The position numbers and the translations under genes are program-made. The notes below the pieces were generated by a model that saw only the letters and a program-made list of their open reading frames with translations, did not search any database and was not told the origin of the DNA. Below, piece after piece: positions 32,371 through 43,511 of a DNA stretch of 64,000 bases; within the stretch, counting starts at the first letter, position 1, and each line of letters opens with the position of its first letter. Location: positions 4,549,782 to 4,613,781 of the forward strand of contig BCHX01000003.1 of assembly GCA_001599755.1 (NCBI GenBank). Reading direction: 5' to 3'. This DNA comes from Gliomastix tumulicola. Taxonomy: Eukaryota > Ascomycota > Sordariomycetes > Hypocreales > Bionectriaceae.

Positions 32371-34268
32371 CTACTTCTTGAGGAGCTTCTCGATCACCTG
32401 CGCAACGGCGAGCACCTTCTCCTCCTCGTACGCGCGGCCAACGATCTGCACACCAATAGGCAGCTTCATCTTCGCCATGTCCTGCCCATGCTCCTTCCAA
32501 ACCTGCCGGTTCCACTCATCCATCTCGTTCCTCGGCTCGCCGCTCATGAAGACTTCGCAATCCTGAGCCTCGACGGTTCCCGCGGGCATAGACATAGCCG
32601 CGTAGTCGAGGAAATTCCACACCTTCGTGTATCCGACCCAACGGCAGGCCCGATGAGGCACGGCGGGGTGCGGCATGACCGGCATGATCACCACATCAGC
32701 CTCCTTGCCTGTGCTGGGCGACGTGAGCTTCTTCCACTTCTTGAGGTAGTCTTGCCTCAGGCCCTTCTTGAGTTTGTTCATCCCCCAGTATTGGAAGACC
32801 GAGATGGGCTCACCACGGTTGACGAGCTTCTCGACGTGAGGGATGAACGGCTCTCCTCCCGCCTCGACATCTCGACGAATGTCTTCGCCTCCGTCCACGG
32901 TGTAGTATTCATCCATAAGCTCTATGCAGGCGGCGTGTAGGTCGTTGTTCCATGCGAAGAGGTCGTGCCCGTCCTTCTTCAGGAGGTTGGCGACGGTTTC
33001 AATGGCCCTGGTAATGCATGGGTGCGGCTCAACCACGCCGTCATCGAGCAGGACTCCAACGGTGAGCTTCTTCGACAGATTATCGGTGTAAGCGTCCTCA
33101 TTCCATGGCATCGGTGCACAATGGCCGTCTTGGTTCCACGGCTCGGCGAGGACGACCTCCTTGAAGATGTAATGAAGGGATGAGAGAGAGCGGCTCAGAG
33201 GCCCGACTGAAGAATGGACGTGTTCTTGTCCCTCGGTTGAGACTGGGACTCCATGATAAGGCAGTCGGATGCTCTAGATGCCTCGTTAGTACGTTTGGGG
33301 CCCATAGTACAAAACATCGTTACTTACAGTCGGCTTCAGACCATAGAGGCCCATCATATGCGATGGGATGCGAATGCTCCCTCCAATGTCGGTTCCCCAG
33401 CCAACAGTACTGCCGTGCATATACAGCAGTGCAGACTCTCCTCCAGTAGAGCCACCAGGCGTATACTCAGGGTTCATTGGGTTCGTGGTCAGTCCCCAGA
33501 GGGGGTTCTCGGTCTCGCACCACTACAGACACAACAAACCTTGTTAGCCACTTCGAAGGGTTAGGGTTGATGCATGAACGCACCATGATGCTCTGCGGCA
33601 AGTTGGTCTTGGCGATCACAATGGCGCCAAGATCACGCAGCATGGTGACGAGAACGGCATCACTCGTGGCTGGCTTGAAGGCTCTACCTGTGTAGCCAAG
33701 TGTCGAGTCGAAGCCAGTGACGTTGAACTGATCTTTGAGAGTGATGGGAACTCCGTGGAGAGGTCCGACTGCTTTGCCAGATGCAAGCAGAGCTTTGTCC
33801 AGTTCCTGGGCGCGGCTGATCGCATCCTCAAACAGGACTTCGGTCAGGCTAAGAGTATTCGTTAGTGCTGGCATTCGCGATTCTGTGCGCGAAAGATCAA
33901 GCGTACCAATTTGTCTATAATCTCCATTAGTAAATCAAATCAACGTAGTAGGAGAGCTCTCAGGTCCTCCTCTTACCTTCTCGTGTGCCTGAATAGCTCT
34001 AAAATGCACCCGCGTCAGCACCAGTTTCTCCCCAAGATCAGAAGATCACTCACTTCGCGATATATGACTTGACGACATCTTCGCTCTTGAGCTCCCCCGT
34101 CGCAATCTTCTTCGCCAGAGTAGCGATGTCGTCGATGGCAGTCACGTCCTCGTTGCCTTGCTGCGCAGGCAGGTCTCGAAAGGCGTGGATGGCATCGGCT
34201 TGCTGCTGGCGCTTCTTCGCGACGATCTTTCGCCAGTCACGCTTCGGAGCTGCCTGGCCGTTCTCCAT
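32371..34268 (-). CDS. hxnN: amidase-signature hydrolase, HxnN homologue
   Basis: Six exons on the minus strand, 34054-34268, 33977-33998 (22 nt), 33907-33914 (8 nt), 33584-33848, 33328-33522 and 32371-33273, give 535 aa. The small exons rebuild YIAKAIQAHEK-TN-CLTEVLFEDAI, which fits amidase homologues exactly and in phase. The Ser-cisSer-Lys triad is present: lysine in PITLKDQFN, cis-serine in PGGSTGGE and nucleophile in TDIGGSIR. Other conserved blocks are RLPYHGVPVSTEGQEH and SSVGPLSRSLSSL. HxnN is the last hydrolase of the A. nidulans pathway (alpha-hydroxyglutaramate to alpha-hydroxyglutarate plus ammonium). Translation could begin at 34319, but MENGQAAPKRDW matches the usual amidase N-terminus. 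It is divergent from hxnV. Confidence 0.85.
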
Positions 34269-34448
34269 TCTGCTGGTCTGACTCTGCAAATCTCGATTCC
34301 GGCTGGGATTCTCGGTCATTCGCAGTTTGTGGAAGTCAAGCAAACAGAGAGATGCTAGCGCAGTGTTGGTGTGGTGGTGCGGTGCGGGCGTGTCGGGCTT
34401 CGGGTTTCGGGAACAGGAACACGATGACACACAATAGCTAGCGACAGG

Positions 34449-34465
34449 CTTATCAGCCCCTTATC
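34449..34465 (-). promoter_or_regulatory. paired GATA sites in the hxnN/hxnV promoter
   Basis: Two CTTATC words (GATAAG on the minus strand) at 34449-34454 and 34460-34465 are 11 bp apart. A GATAAA follows at about 34503. Close pairs of HGATAR are favoured by fungal AreA/Nit2 nitrogen regulators. Confidence 0.4.
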
Positions 34466-34608
34466 AGCGACCCCTCGCTACCCACTATCCGGCAAATAGC
34501 CGCGATAAAGGGCCCCAGCAAGTCTCGAGTCAGGGCTCAAAGGTCTCCAAGGGGGGTACGTCTAGTGTGCGCTTCACCAGCTCATCACATCATGCCACCA
34601 CCTCACTC

Positions 34609-34622
34609 CAAGAGTGGGGGAT
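34609..34622 (+). promoter_or_regulatory. copy of the cluster promoter word between hxnN and hxnV
   Basis: CAAGAGTGGGGGAT, with the identity to the hxnT/hxnY copy extending over 18 bases. It lies 180 bp before the hxnV start and 341 bp from the hxnN start. Confidence 0.6.
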
Positions 34623-34801
34623 GGAGGCTAGCATGGCCTGGCTTCGTTCAAGCTCACGCATCGACCGACTGGCGATTTTGCCATTGGAATAAGACATGCC
34701 ATTGGAGATGATGGATACGTGAGAGGCTCCCTTTGAGGACGCACCATCGTCCTGATACAGCATTCTATTTTAGACTACCCTACACTCTCACTACCTTCGC
34801 C

Positions 34802-36881
34802 ATGGCGCCATCCGCGATTCATCAAGACGAGGCGAATCGTGGCCCGGACGGGCTGCTGACTGATATCTCGGACGTCTGCATCGTCGGTGCTGGTCCGGCG
34901 GGCTTGATGTTGGCGTAAGTACGGTTCGAGGAGCGGAGTGTTTGACGAGTCACTAACTGGATCTGCAGAGACAACCTGGCTCGGTTTGGTGTCAAGGCAA
35001 CGGTCGTTGATGAGAGGCCTGATCAAACCAGCGCAGGCAGAGCTGATGGTCTTCAACCTAAGACGATAGAGACACTTCGCATGCTCCGTCTTGCCGATGA
35101 TCTCATCAGGGTCAGCGCCAAGGTTCACGACATTGCCATCTGGGGACATGGCGATGACCATGTCATGAAGCGACAGGGGCGGGAGATTCACTATCCCGAC
35201 AGCATCGTCGATGTTCTCGACCCCTACATCCTGCTCTGCCACCAGGGTATGGTTGAAGGTGCCTTCCTGAAGGCTATGCAAGAAAGGGGTGTTCAGGTCC
35301 AGCGCAGTACGACCTTCGAGGCGTACAAGCCCTCCAAGGCCGCGGGTGTCCTCGATGTACAGGTGCGGACTGGCGATCAGGAGAAGACACTCAAGTCCAG
35401 ATATCTCGTTGGATGTGAGTAGACCACTTGTGCCTGTCAAACTGTGCTTGGGATCGATGCTAACCCACCTTTCCAGGCGATGGAGCACACTCCAAAGTAC
35501 GCAAGTCCATCCCAGGATCCGTCGCAGAAGGCAGTTCCTCCGAATCAGTCTGGGGCGTTCTCGACGGCAAGGTCGACACCGACTTCCCCGACCTATTCTC
35601 AAAGACGATCCTCGTGCACCCGGCCCATGGTGCCGTCCTTGTCATCCCCCGCGAGCGGGGCATGACGCGCTTCTACATCGAGCTCAAGTCCGACGCCAGC
35701 AGCACCAACGGCTCGTCAGCTGCTGTCACGCAAGAGACGGTCATGGAGCGCGCACGGCTGATCTGTGCACCGTACCGCCTCGATTGGACGACGGTTGAGT
35801 GGTTTGGACGGTACCAGATCGGCCAGCGTGTCGCCAGCAAGTTCACGGACGACGCCAGACGAGCCTTCATCGCCGGTGACGCGAGCCATACACATTCGCC
35901 CAAGGCTGCCCAGGGCATGAACACGAGTATCCATGATTCGTGGAACCTGGCCTGGAAGCTCAACTTCGCGCTCCGCGGTCTCACTGGGTCGAACCCGGCT
36001 CTATTGGATTCTTACGAGCATGAGAGAAGGAAGATCGCGCAAGATCTGATCCGCTTTGACTACGAGCATGCGAACCAGGTCGCTGGAGGTGACAGCAAAG
36101 CTCTGGCCGAAAACTTCCGGACAAACATGGGCTTCATCTCAGGTGTCGGAGTCAAGTACGCGGATAACATTCTCAACCAGAACTCCTTTGAGAACTTGAC
36201 CTTCCCGACCGGTATCATCAGGCCAGGGTCGATTCTTCCACCGGCAATGGCGATCCGACATGTTGATCACAACCCGGTGCATATACAGCTGGATATTCCC
36301 ATCCTAGGCCAGTTCCGGATATACTTCCTCGTGCGGGATGTCACTACTCCTGCGGCACGGAGATTCCTTGAGCAGGTCGGCGGTCACATCGTTGAGCCTA
36401 CATCCCTGCTGGCTCGTCTTTCTGGGAAGGCTTCCGAGTCGTATAGGCAGCAGCCGAGACTGGAGGGCGAGGAGGATGTCTACTTCTGCCACGATAGGTA
36501 CACGGCAGTCAGCGACGTTTTCACTCCGGCGCTTATCAGTACGTTCTAATCCCTATACCCTTCAAGTTTGGAAACAGCTATGCTAACAAGGCTATAATAG
36601 CCGCGTCTGATAAATCCAGCTTCGAGCTTGCAGGTCTCCCGTCGCCATTCTCTAATAGCCCCTGGACTGTCTACCTCGATGACGCTGCCTCACTGGGTGG
36701 TCCAACAAGCTGCATAGATAAGTGGCTTGGCGATCTGGCAGCTGATGAGGTTGCCATCCTTAACGTGAGGCCCGATAACTATGTTGGATCGGTATCGAGA
36801 TGGAATGCTGGGACGGCTGAAAGTGCAGCGAAGGCAGCAGAGTGGCTCACATCGTACTATGGAGGCTTCTTTGAAGCGTAG
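34802..36881 (+). CDS. hxnV: phenol 2-monooxygenase-type flavoprotein hydroxylase, HxnV homologue
   Basis: Four exons, 34802-34914, 34969-35414, 35477-36538 and 36601-36881, give 633 aa. The FAD motif VCIVGAGPAGLMLA is split by intron 1 after ML. The NAD(P)H/FAD DG motif YLVGCDGAHSKVRK is split by intron 2, and the GD motif is AFIAGDASHTHSPKAAQGMN. The C-terminal 200 residues form the thioredoxin-like dimer domain of phenol hydroxylases. In A. nidulans HxnV hydroxylates 2,5-dihydroxypyridine to a trihydroxypyridine. It needs NAD(P)H and O2 and is probably cytosolic. All splices agree with the family, and the start at 34802 directly follows the promoter shared with hxnN. Confidence 0.87.
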
Positions 36882-37130
36882 ATAATGCCTGTATGGAGTG
36901 TCAATATGAGATGTATAAGTTCACTATGGTCATCTCCCGGTTCAAGTATAGCTTTGGGGAGGTAGTGGTTCACTTCTAAAACACTGGAGGCATCGACGCG
37001 GTCAAGGCGTGAATAAGTAAGTCATGGAGAGAAAGCAGAGACATTGTTGCTCGTTCACTAAATAAAGCTCATATACAATGTATACTATGCTTCAAATCAT
37101 AATCATGGCCAAATAGCAAGGCATAGCTGC
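36882..37130. other. convergent spacer between hxnV and hxnR
   Basis: 3' flanks of two convergent genes. No ORF or repeat is seen. Confidence 0.4.
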
Positions 37131-40098
37131 TCATATCCCGGAGCCATACTGGTTTATCATCCTCCAAGGTACCAATCCCCTCAATACCATAACTCCCGCA
37201 TGAACGATCCCCCAACGGACTCTCTCAAGTGCATTCGCCATCACCCATACCAGACCTCCCGTTCTCTCCCTCCCCTGCCTCATCGCCACCTCGCGCGGTG
37301 TCCTACTCTCCGCCATACTCGATAGCAGCGCCTCCATCTCGGCCTTCGCATCCCACACTATCTCACTCGACGCCATGTCACTCATCCCGCCACCTGACGA
37401 GGTTCCAGCATGATGGAAGGCCCAGCACGTCAGCGTGGCAAGGTAGAGACACCAGGGAACATGGAACAGACCCGCCGAGTCGAAGCCGTCCAGCTTCTGG
37501 GAGCTCTCCCACAGCATAGCAGCAGCGTGCCACGCCGCCTTGGGTGCACACAGAGTCTGCTTGGAGGACGGATCGGCGCTTGCCCACTCCTTGACTACAC
37601 GCTCGGATCGTAGGTAATCCCCTCTCTGGACTGGTCTGCCTAGGATGTGGCGAGCACCAGCATAGATCTGGAGATCGAGGAAGTCGGCGTTGAGGAGGAC
37701 TTGAGCAGAGTGGTAGACAGAGTTATAACTGGCGATGAATATTGCTAGTTCCTGCTGTGCTTGCTGGAGGAAGGAGGGATCGAACGAGTCGTCTGCTGAC
37801 TGTGCATCTCGCAGCCCCTCGTATCGCGTGCCTAGAGCGGTGCAGAAAGTGTCGAAGTCGATCTTCCAGATCTCGTAGGCTCGAGAGATGCGGTCTCTCC
37901 AGGTATCCATGTCGTTGACGCCCTCTCCAGGGATCACCCCGAGGCTGGTCTGGTCGCGGCGCTGCATGTCCCAGAAAATGGACATGAGACCATGGAGAAT
38001 GATGACTCGGGATAGGGCATTAAGGGCCGGAGGTCGTGAAGCTGAGGGCGTCAGATACGACTTGAGTGTGGTGAGGAATTGCGGCTCAGGAGGGGTGTTT
38101 GCTCCCTGCTGCCTCCATTCGGAGGCTGTTTGTGCCTCCCAGATGGGCTGGGAGCATGGCAGACGCACTCGAAGCTCGAACGCCATCATGCATAACGACT
38201 GGCAGAACAGCACGGCGTGTTGAGTGTCCCACAGGAAGCACAGAAGTGCGAGTCTAGATGCTGTCAGCTGATGCCCTGGCCTAGTCTTCCCGGGATTCGG
38301 GTGGACGCACCTCTTCTTCATCTCTGCCTGTGCCCATTGCTGCCACACGGCCTCCAGATCACCATGGCCGCTCTCGGCCTCGCTGGGATTAATGGGCTGC
38401 GCTGACTGGCAGTCGGAGCGTCGGATCAGGTTGATGAGCAGTCCGTGGAACAGATGGCTCATATCGTGCTGCTTCTGGCCAGCCCTTGACTTGCCTAGTA
38501 GTATGTTAGTATACTTCATGATTATCAGCTCAAACAAGGTCCGTAACCTACCGAAGCATTCGACAAGGAGGATCGTTTGCAAGACCCAAAGCTCTGGCTT
38601 TGTTGAGAAGCCGGCGTGCACGAAGATGGCAGGTCGCATGACATCGTGGATGCACACAGCAAGTTGGTGAGCTCCCTTGCTCGAGTATGTTGCTCCGAGC
38701 AGGAGCATAGCGAGCATGAGGAGGGACTCCTCATTGCTGGCGACGAAGGTGGGTTTGTGGATGAGAGGATACGCGACGTTGAAGCGCGTGAAGAAGAGAT
38801 CGAGATAGGTCTGCAGCGATGATAGCGAGAGCAGCTTGTGATCTCGGGTGATCGGCTGGTCTGTTGGGTCGAGGGGTTGTAGAGAGTCAACGAGATCTAG
38901 GATCAGCTCTCTTGTGCATTCGTCGATACACGGAAGAGCTGGCGATCTCTGAAGCGACGAGAGTGGGCGTTCGATGTCCACCACTATGTTCTGGTTCGTT
39001 GGTGAGGCCCGCGTAATGGGCTGGGGTTGTCGCTCAACGGAGTCGATAGGCTGTCGAGGCGACTGAGTACTTGAGGACGGATGGCGACGTGATGACATCG
39101 CTGCCGCATTGCTCTGCGAGCTGCTTTGCTGGGACGCACTTGGGGATGGGAGGACACCACGGTGCGTAAGAGGCTGCATCGGTGCGGCACACTGATCCTC
39201 GAAGCCTCGCCAGGCATCCGCACTCCGGTCTAGGGGCTGCATAAAGGCATCGTGATCCTGCTGTTGCTGCGTGGGCGCAGATCCAGTCATATCCATCGTA
39301 TCGTCGCCCATATTCATATTCATATCGAAAAGCCAGTTGTAGTTCAGCGCCGTCGTATAGGGCATATTAAACGAGCTCGCAGTGTCGGCCTGGAAGACCT
39401 GATCATAGGCGACTTCAGGCGCTTCCTGAAAGGGTACCTGGCCCGGCGCCTGCAGGCCCGAGTTCCAGAAGCAGTCGAACGCCGCGGCAGTGTTAACAGG
39501 AGGGATGTAGCTTGAAAGCGAGGCTGATAAACCCTCATCGTGCCCGTCGAAAGATCCAGGGTCGAAGCCTGGGTCGGGATGCAGCTCCGACACTGGGACG
39601 CCGGAGCTCTGGTTCGAGACGGGAGGCGAGATCGGTGCGTCGGGGACAATGTTCTCTTCCAAGGGTGCGTTCTCCGTCTCTGGAGGCGTGTTCGGATTCG
39701 TCTGGGGGCGCTTGGCTACGATCTTGCCGTCTGGGTGCTTCCAGGATCGCTTGCGCGTGTTGAGAGTGCCGATTCCGCCTGCTTCCTCGTCTCTCTGCTT
39801 ATGCCTTTCCATATGCCGAGCTGGACATTCAATTAGCTCCCGCTCTCAACATGAAAATGGCATTCGTCTTCTTACCAAGTAGATCAGGCCGTTTGAAGTG
39901 CGCGCGACATCGCTGACAGGTCGCCTGGCCTGCAGTGTGATTCAGGGCGTGACGGTTCAGGTGCTCCAGCCGGGTGAAGCTCTTCGAGCAGCCATTGTGC
40001 CTGCAGACGTACGCCTTGGCGGGATCAGCCCGTGGAGGCTGCTGCTGCTGTGCGGTGTCCATTGTTGCAAACTCCCACTCTGCTGGTTGGTTGGCCAT
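37131..40098 (-). CDS. hxnR: C2H2 zinc-finger activator with Fungal_trans domain, HxnR homologue
   Basis: Four exons on the minus strand, 39876-40098, 38552-39820, 38311-38494 and 37131-38253, give 932 aa. Two C2H2 fingers occupy residues ~32-83: CRHNGCSKSFTRLEHLNRH and CQRCRAHFKRPDLLARHMER, the second completed across intron 1. An NLS-like stretch, RKRSWKHPDGKIVAKR, follows. The middle is low-complexity; the Fungal_trans region includes YLDLFFTRFNVAYPLIHKPTF and ILHGLMSIFWDMQRRD. Two introns of 57 nt (38495-38551 with a TACTAAC branch, and 38254-38310) are multiples of three and read through, but removing them restores ECFGKSRAGQK and EMKKRLALLCF. In A. nidulans HxnR is the pathway-specific activator needed for nicotinate induction. 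It is divergent from hxnX, with a cluster word 180 bp upstream, so autoregulation is likely. Confidence 0.85.
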
Positions 40099-40277
40099 GT
40101 CTGGAAATTGAGATCAAGGATGGAGAAAGAAAGGGTTCATCCCACTTCAAAGAGGTCTGACGAGATGCTAAACACGCCATTGAAGCGGGCATGAGGCGTG
40201 AACCTGGGAGGGGTGTGGGAGAGGAGGGGGGAACTTCGTGCTATCACGCGCTATGTGGACGTCGGCTGCAACGGCGT

Positions 40278-40296
40278 CAAGAGTGGGGGAGATAAG
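40278..40296 (+). promoter_or_regulatory. cluster promoter word plus adjoining GATA site between hxnR and hxnX
   Basis: CAAGAGTGGGGGAG at 40278-40291 runs directly into GATAAG at 40291-40296. It lies 180 bp from the hxnR start and 299 bp before the hxnX start. The overlap suggests joint action of the specific activator and a GATA-type nitrogen regulator. Confidence 0.6.
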
Positions 40297-40589
40297 GATG
40301 ACTATGCATGAGCATCTTCTTGCAGAAGTGGGATGGGCGTGAATAGTGCAGTGATGGTGTGTGGGACTGACTCGCATGTCCGGCACCACGCACGAGACCC
40401 TGGGAGACCCGAACTGCAGGCCGAGAGCGGGTCGAACAGCGCTCAGCTTCATGGAGGTGATTTGCCATCAGCCATCAAGGCCATTCAAAATGAAGTGAGA
40501 TGGTGCAGTGCTGACAGAGTGTTTGCCTTGAGGGGAGAGTCACACCAAGACGTTTGATGATTGGACCTCAGTCCGACATCCCCATCACC

Positions 40590-42051
40590 ATGGCTTCCAA
40601 TGGCATCCATCAGAAGATCGAGCGGCCTGAGAGCTCAAGACTAAATGTTCGTTACCCGGTTGCCTTGACTGTCTAGCAGGCGTTATTGACATACCAACCA
40701 GGTCATCGTCGTCGGAGCAGGCCTAGGAGGCCTCGGCGCCGCAATCGCCATCCTCCTCGCCGGCCACAATGTCACCGTCCTCGAAGCAGCAACCGCCATC
40801 GGCGAGGTCGGGGCCGGCATCCAGATCCTCCCCAACTCCTTCAAGGTGCTGCAGTCCTGGGGCCTGGAGGACAAGCTCAAGCCCTTCGCCACCACGCCGC
40901 GGAACTGCAACTTCATCGGCTGGAAGGGCAACCACCTCTCGACCATGAACTACCACGTCTACGCCGATGCTCTCGGCGCGCCCTTCTGGGATTTCCACCG
41001 CGCGAACCTGCACAAGTGTCTACTAGATCGGGCGCTCGAGCTGGGCGCGGATCTGAGGACGAACTCAAGGGTTGAGGGGTACGAGGTCGCGGCTGATGGG
41101 ACGACTTCAACGGTTACGCTGGAGGGCGGTGCGGTGATGACGGCGGACTTGGTGGTTGGTGCGGATGGTATCAACTCGAGGCTGCGGGAGATCTTTCTCG
41201 GTCGGCCGGATCCTCCTCAGCTTACGGGTGACTTGGCTTACAGGCTGCTGCTGAAGACCAAGGAGATGCGCGCCGACCCGGAGCTGAAGCCCTTCGTCGA
41301 GGATCCGCAAGTGAACTACTGGGTCGGTCCGGACGCACATGCCGTCAACTACGTCCTGAAGGGCGGCGAGCTGTTTAACATGGTCCTCCTCGTCCCTGAC
41401 AACATCCCTGCGGGCGTCAACATTCTCGAGGGGAGTGTCGAGGAGATGAGGGACCTATACAAAGACTGGGATCCGCGGATCAGCAAGATGCTCGCGCTGT
41501 GTGACACTTCCTCCATCCTCAAGTGGCGGTTGTGCATTCGGCCGGGACTCGAGCCCTCGTGGTCCGACCCCTCCGGCGCCGTGACGCTTCTCGGTGACGC
41601 GGTGCACGCGACTCTTCCATACCTGGCCAGTGGCGCAGGAATGGCACTCGAGGATGCAGGCGTACTCGGTCTCTGCCTAGCCAAGCTGACCGACAAGTCC
41701 CCAGCGTCGAAGCAGAAGGCCCTTCAGGTGTACGAAGACTGCCGACGGGAGAGGACGGAGCGGGTGGTGGCGCGTGGCAGTTACAACCAGGATATGTATC
41801 ATCTCCACGATGGTGCCGAGCAGCGCATCCGTGACGAGCTCTTCCGCCAGTTCGAGGCATCGGATGACCAGTGGGCGGCGGCCGAGGGAGGACCGGTGAT
41901 GGAGGTCAGCAGCGAGTCGGGGGATGATCCTTTCCCTTGGAGGCGGTTCGGTGTTGGGCGTTGGCTGTTAACATACGAGATGGAGCCTGATGTAGAGAAG
42001 CGGTGGCACGAAGCAGCCGGAAAGCTGCAGCAGGTAGACTCCAAACTATAG
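40590..42051 (+). CDS. hxnX: salicylate-hydroxylase-type FAD monooxygenase, HxnX homologue (6-hydroxynicotinate 3-monooxygenase)
   Basis: Two exons, 40590-40646 and 40702-42051, give 468 aa. The first exon codes for 19 residues, and the donor is GTTCGT, less usual than GTAAGT. The second starts with the FAD motif VIVVGAGLGGLGAAIAI. DLVVGADGINSRLR is the DG motif, and VTLLGDAVHATLPYLASGAG the GD motif. The class is group A flavoprotein monooxygenase, like salicylate hydroxylase and bacterial NicC. In A. nidulans HxnX converts 6-hydroxynicotinate to 2,5-dihydroxypyridine by oxidative decarboxylation. A cluster word with a GATA site lies 300 bp upstream, in the promoter shared with hxnR. It is the right-hand end of the cluster as recognised here. 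Confidence 0.87.
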
Positions 42052-42348
42052 TAGCAGTAGCCCAAGTATCTGTACCAACATACCAGGGAGCCCTTCGTGG
42101 CCGCAGTGAAGATAGATCAGCGCCTTTATCAGTGTAGTTGCAGTTGATGTCATTTTAAGCACAGAGAGAAACATCGAAAGGAGCGTGGTATCCAAAGCGA
42201 GGAGCCTGGCATTGTGTTATATCATTTTGTCGTAGCAAAATTGTTCATAAATGCTTCTGGAGCATCAGAGCTGAGCGGACACCTGTGGGTTGGTAATGGC
42301 TTCCTCCGTCTATCCTGTTTTCTATGACCTAGGTCATGTCTTGTTGGA

Positions 42349-43511
42349 TTATGGCAGTTTCTTGCCCTTGAGCCCGTTGGCTTGAGAAAGAATCCCCATA
42401 GCCATGGGAACAGGCCAAGCAAAACGCTGCGTCGGATCTTCAAGGATCTCCTCGGTCGTGATCAAGTCGATGACAGCAACGGCTACATAGCCACCGATGG
42501 CCGTCAGAAAGTGCCACCTAGGCAAATTAGCGGTATATCACGTCTCCATAGAGCATATGGACTCCCTTACCACCCGTGAAGCTCCAAGACGAACCCCCAT
42601 GGCAGACCAACAGCGGTTCTAACGTCCGTCAAAAGGCCACATGTAAACTCGTCGACAAGCCAGACCGTGTATCCAAATCCAAAGCAGGCTGCCCAAAGAT
42701 TAGTCAAGCATGCGTGAATAGAAACAAAGAGCTCGCCTACCGCATCCAAAAACGGAAATATTCCGTAGCCTCTTCTCGACGTATTTGTTCGGGGCGACCT
42801 GGGGAATGAGTCGAAGAGTCCGATTGCCAATGATATAAACCCCGGTACCGAAGCTCACGGCGTGAAGGATGAACTCGTCCATGACCATGTGAGTGACCAT
42901 GACGATCGTGAAGAGGATGGAGAGGATAATGCCGACGATAGTGGTGCGCTGTGCGCTCGCCTTGAAGGTCAGGAGACGGTAGATGAGGGGCGTGGTGAGC
43001 AGGTGCATCGACAGCTCGTCCACTAGGCAAAGTCAGTGATCCTCCAACGGTCTGTTCTTGGCCGAGGACAGGCGTACTCATCTGAGTGTGGTATTTCAGG
43101 GTCATGTGGTATGCGCCAGAGCAGATTCCGACCCCCATAAGGCCGAGGTGCGAGATCAGCCGGGGGCCTGTCCGATGCTCCCGGGGAGCGTTGACGAGGC
43201 CATGGATGCCATACACGACTGCAGGAACATCCCATGTCAGTAGATCGGCATTTCAGGAGGAACAGAGCAGAGGCGGACCGTATGTGAGGCTGCTTAGCGT
43301 GTTGATGAATTCCCCGACGTATCGCGTGATGGCGTAGTCCTTGGCGCGCGTCAGTCAGGACCAATCAGCGAATTTGCCCTCCCTTTGCTCACCTCCTCGC
43401 AGAAACTAGCGTCGTCAGTCAGTTTTTCCTGGCCTAAGTGTTTGTCCGCCGATTCACTCACTTCAAGTAGGACGTCTGCGGCCCCCAGAAAGGGACGAGC
43501 ACTTCGCTCAT
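42349..43511 (-). CDS. alkaline ceramidase (Ypc1/Ydc1 type)
   Basis: Seven exons on the minus strand, 43462-43511, 43393-43405 (13 nt), 43279-43339, 43078-43218, 42741-43022, 42571-42688 and 42349-42517, give 277 aa, the family length. The N-terminus MSEVLVPFWGPQTSYLKN-FCEE-DYAITRYVGEFINTLSSL is the conserved ceramidase opening. YHMTLKYHTQMMDELSMHL keeps the H...D-E-x-S/P-M site, and ELHGWWHFLTAIGGYV supplies the HxxxH-type zinc residues. Seven membrane helices are expected, in the ER or Golgi. The enzyme hydrolyses (dihydro)ceramide to sphingoid base and fatty acid. The gene was hidden because no exon exceeds 282 nt. It converges on hxnX and is not part of the nicotinate pathway. Confidence 0.88.

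Noticed and set aside
42222..42443. Minus ORF of 73 aa beyond the ceramidase stop
   Set aside because: A different frame over the last ceramidase exon and 3' UTR, with no support.
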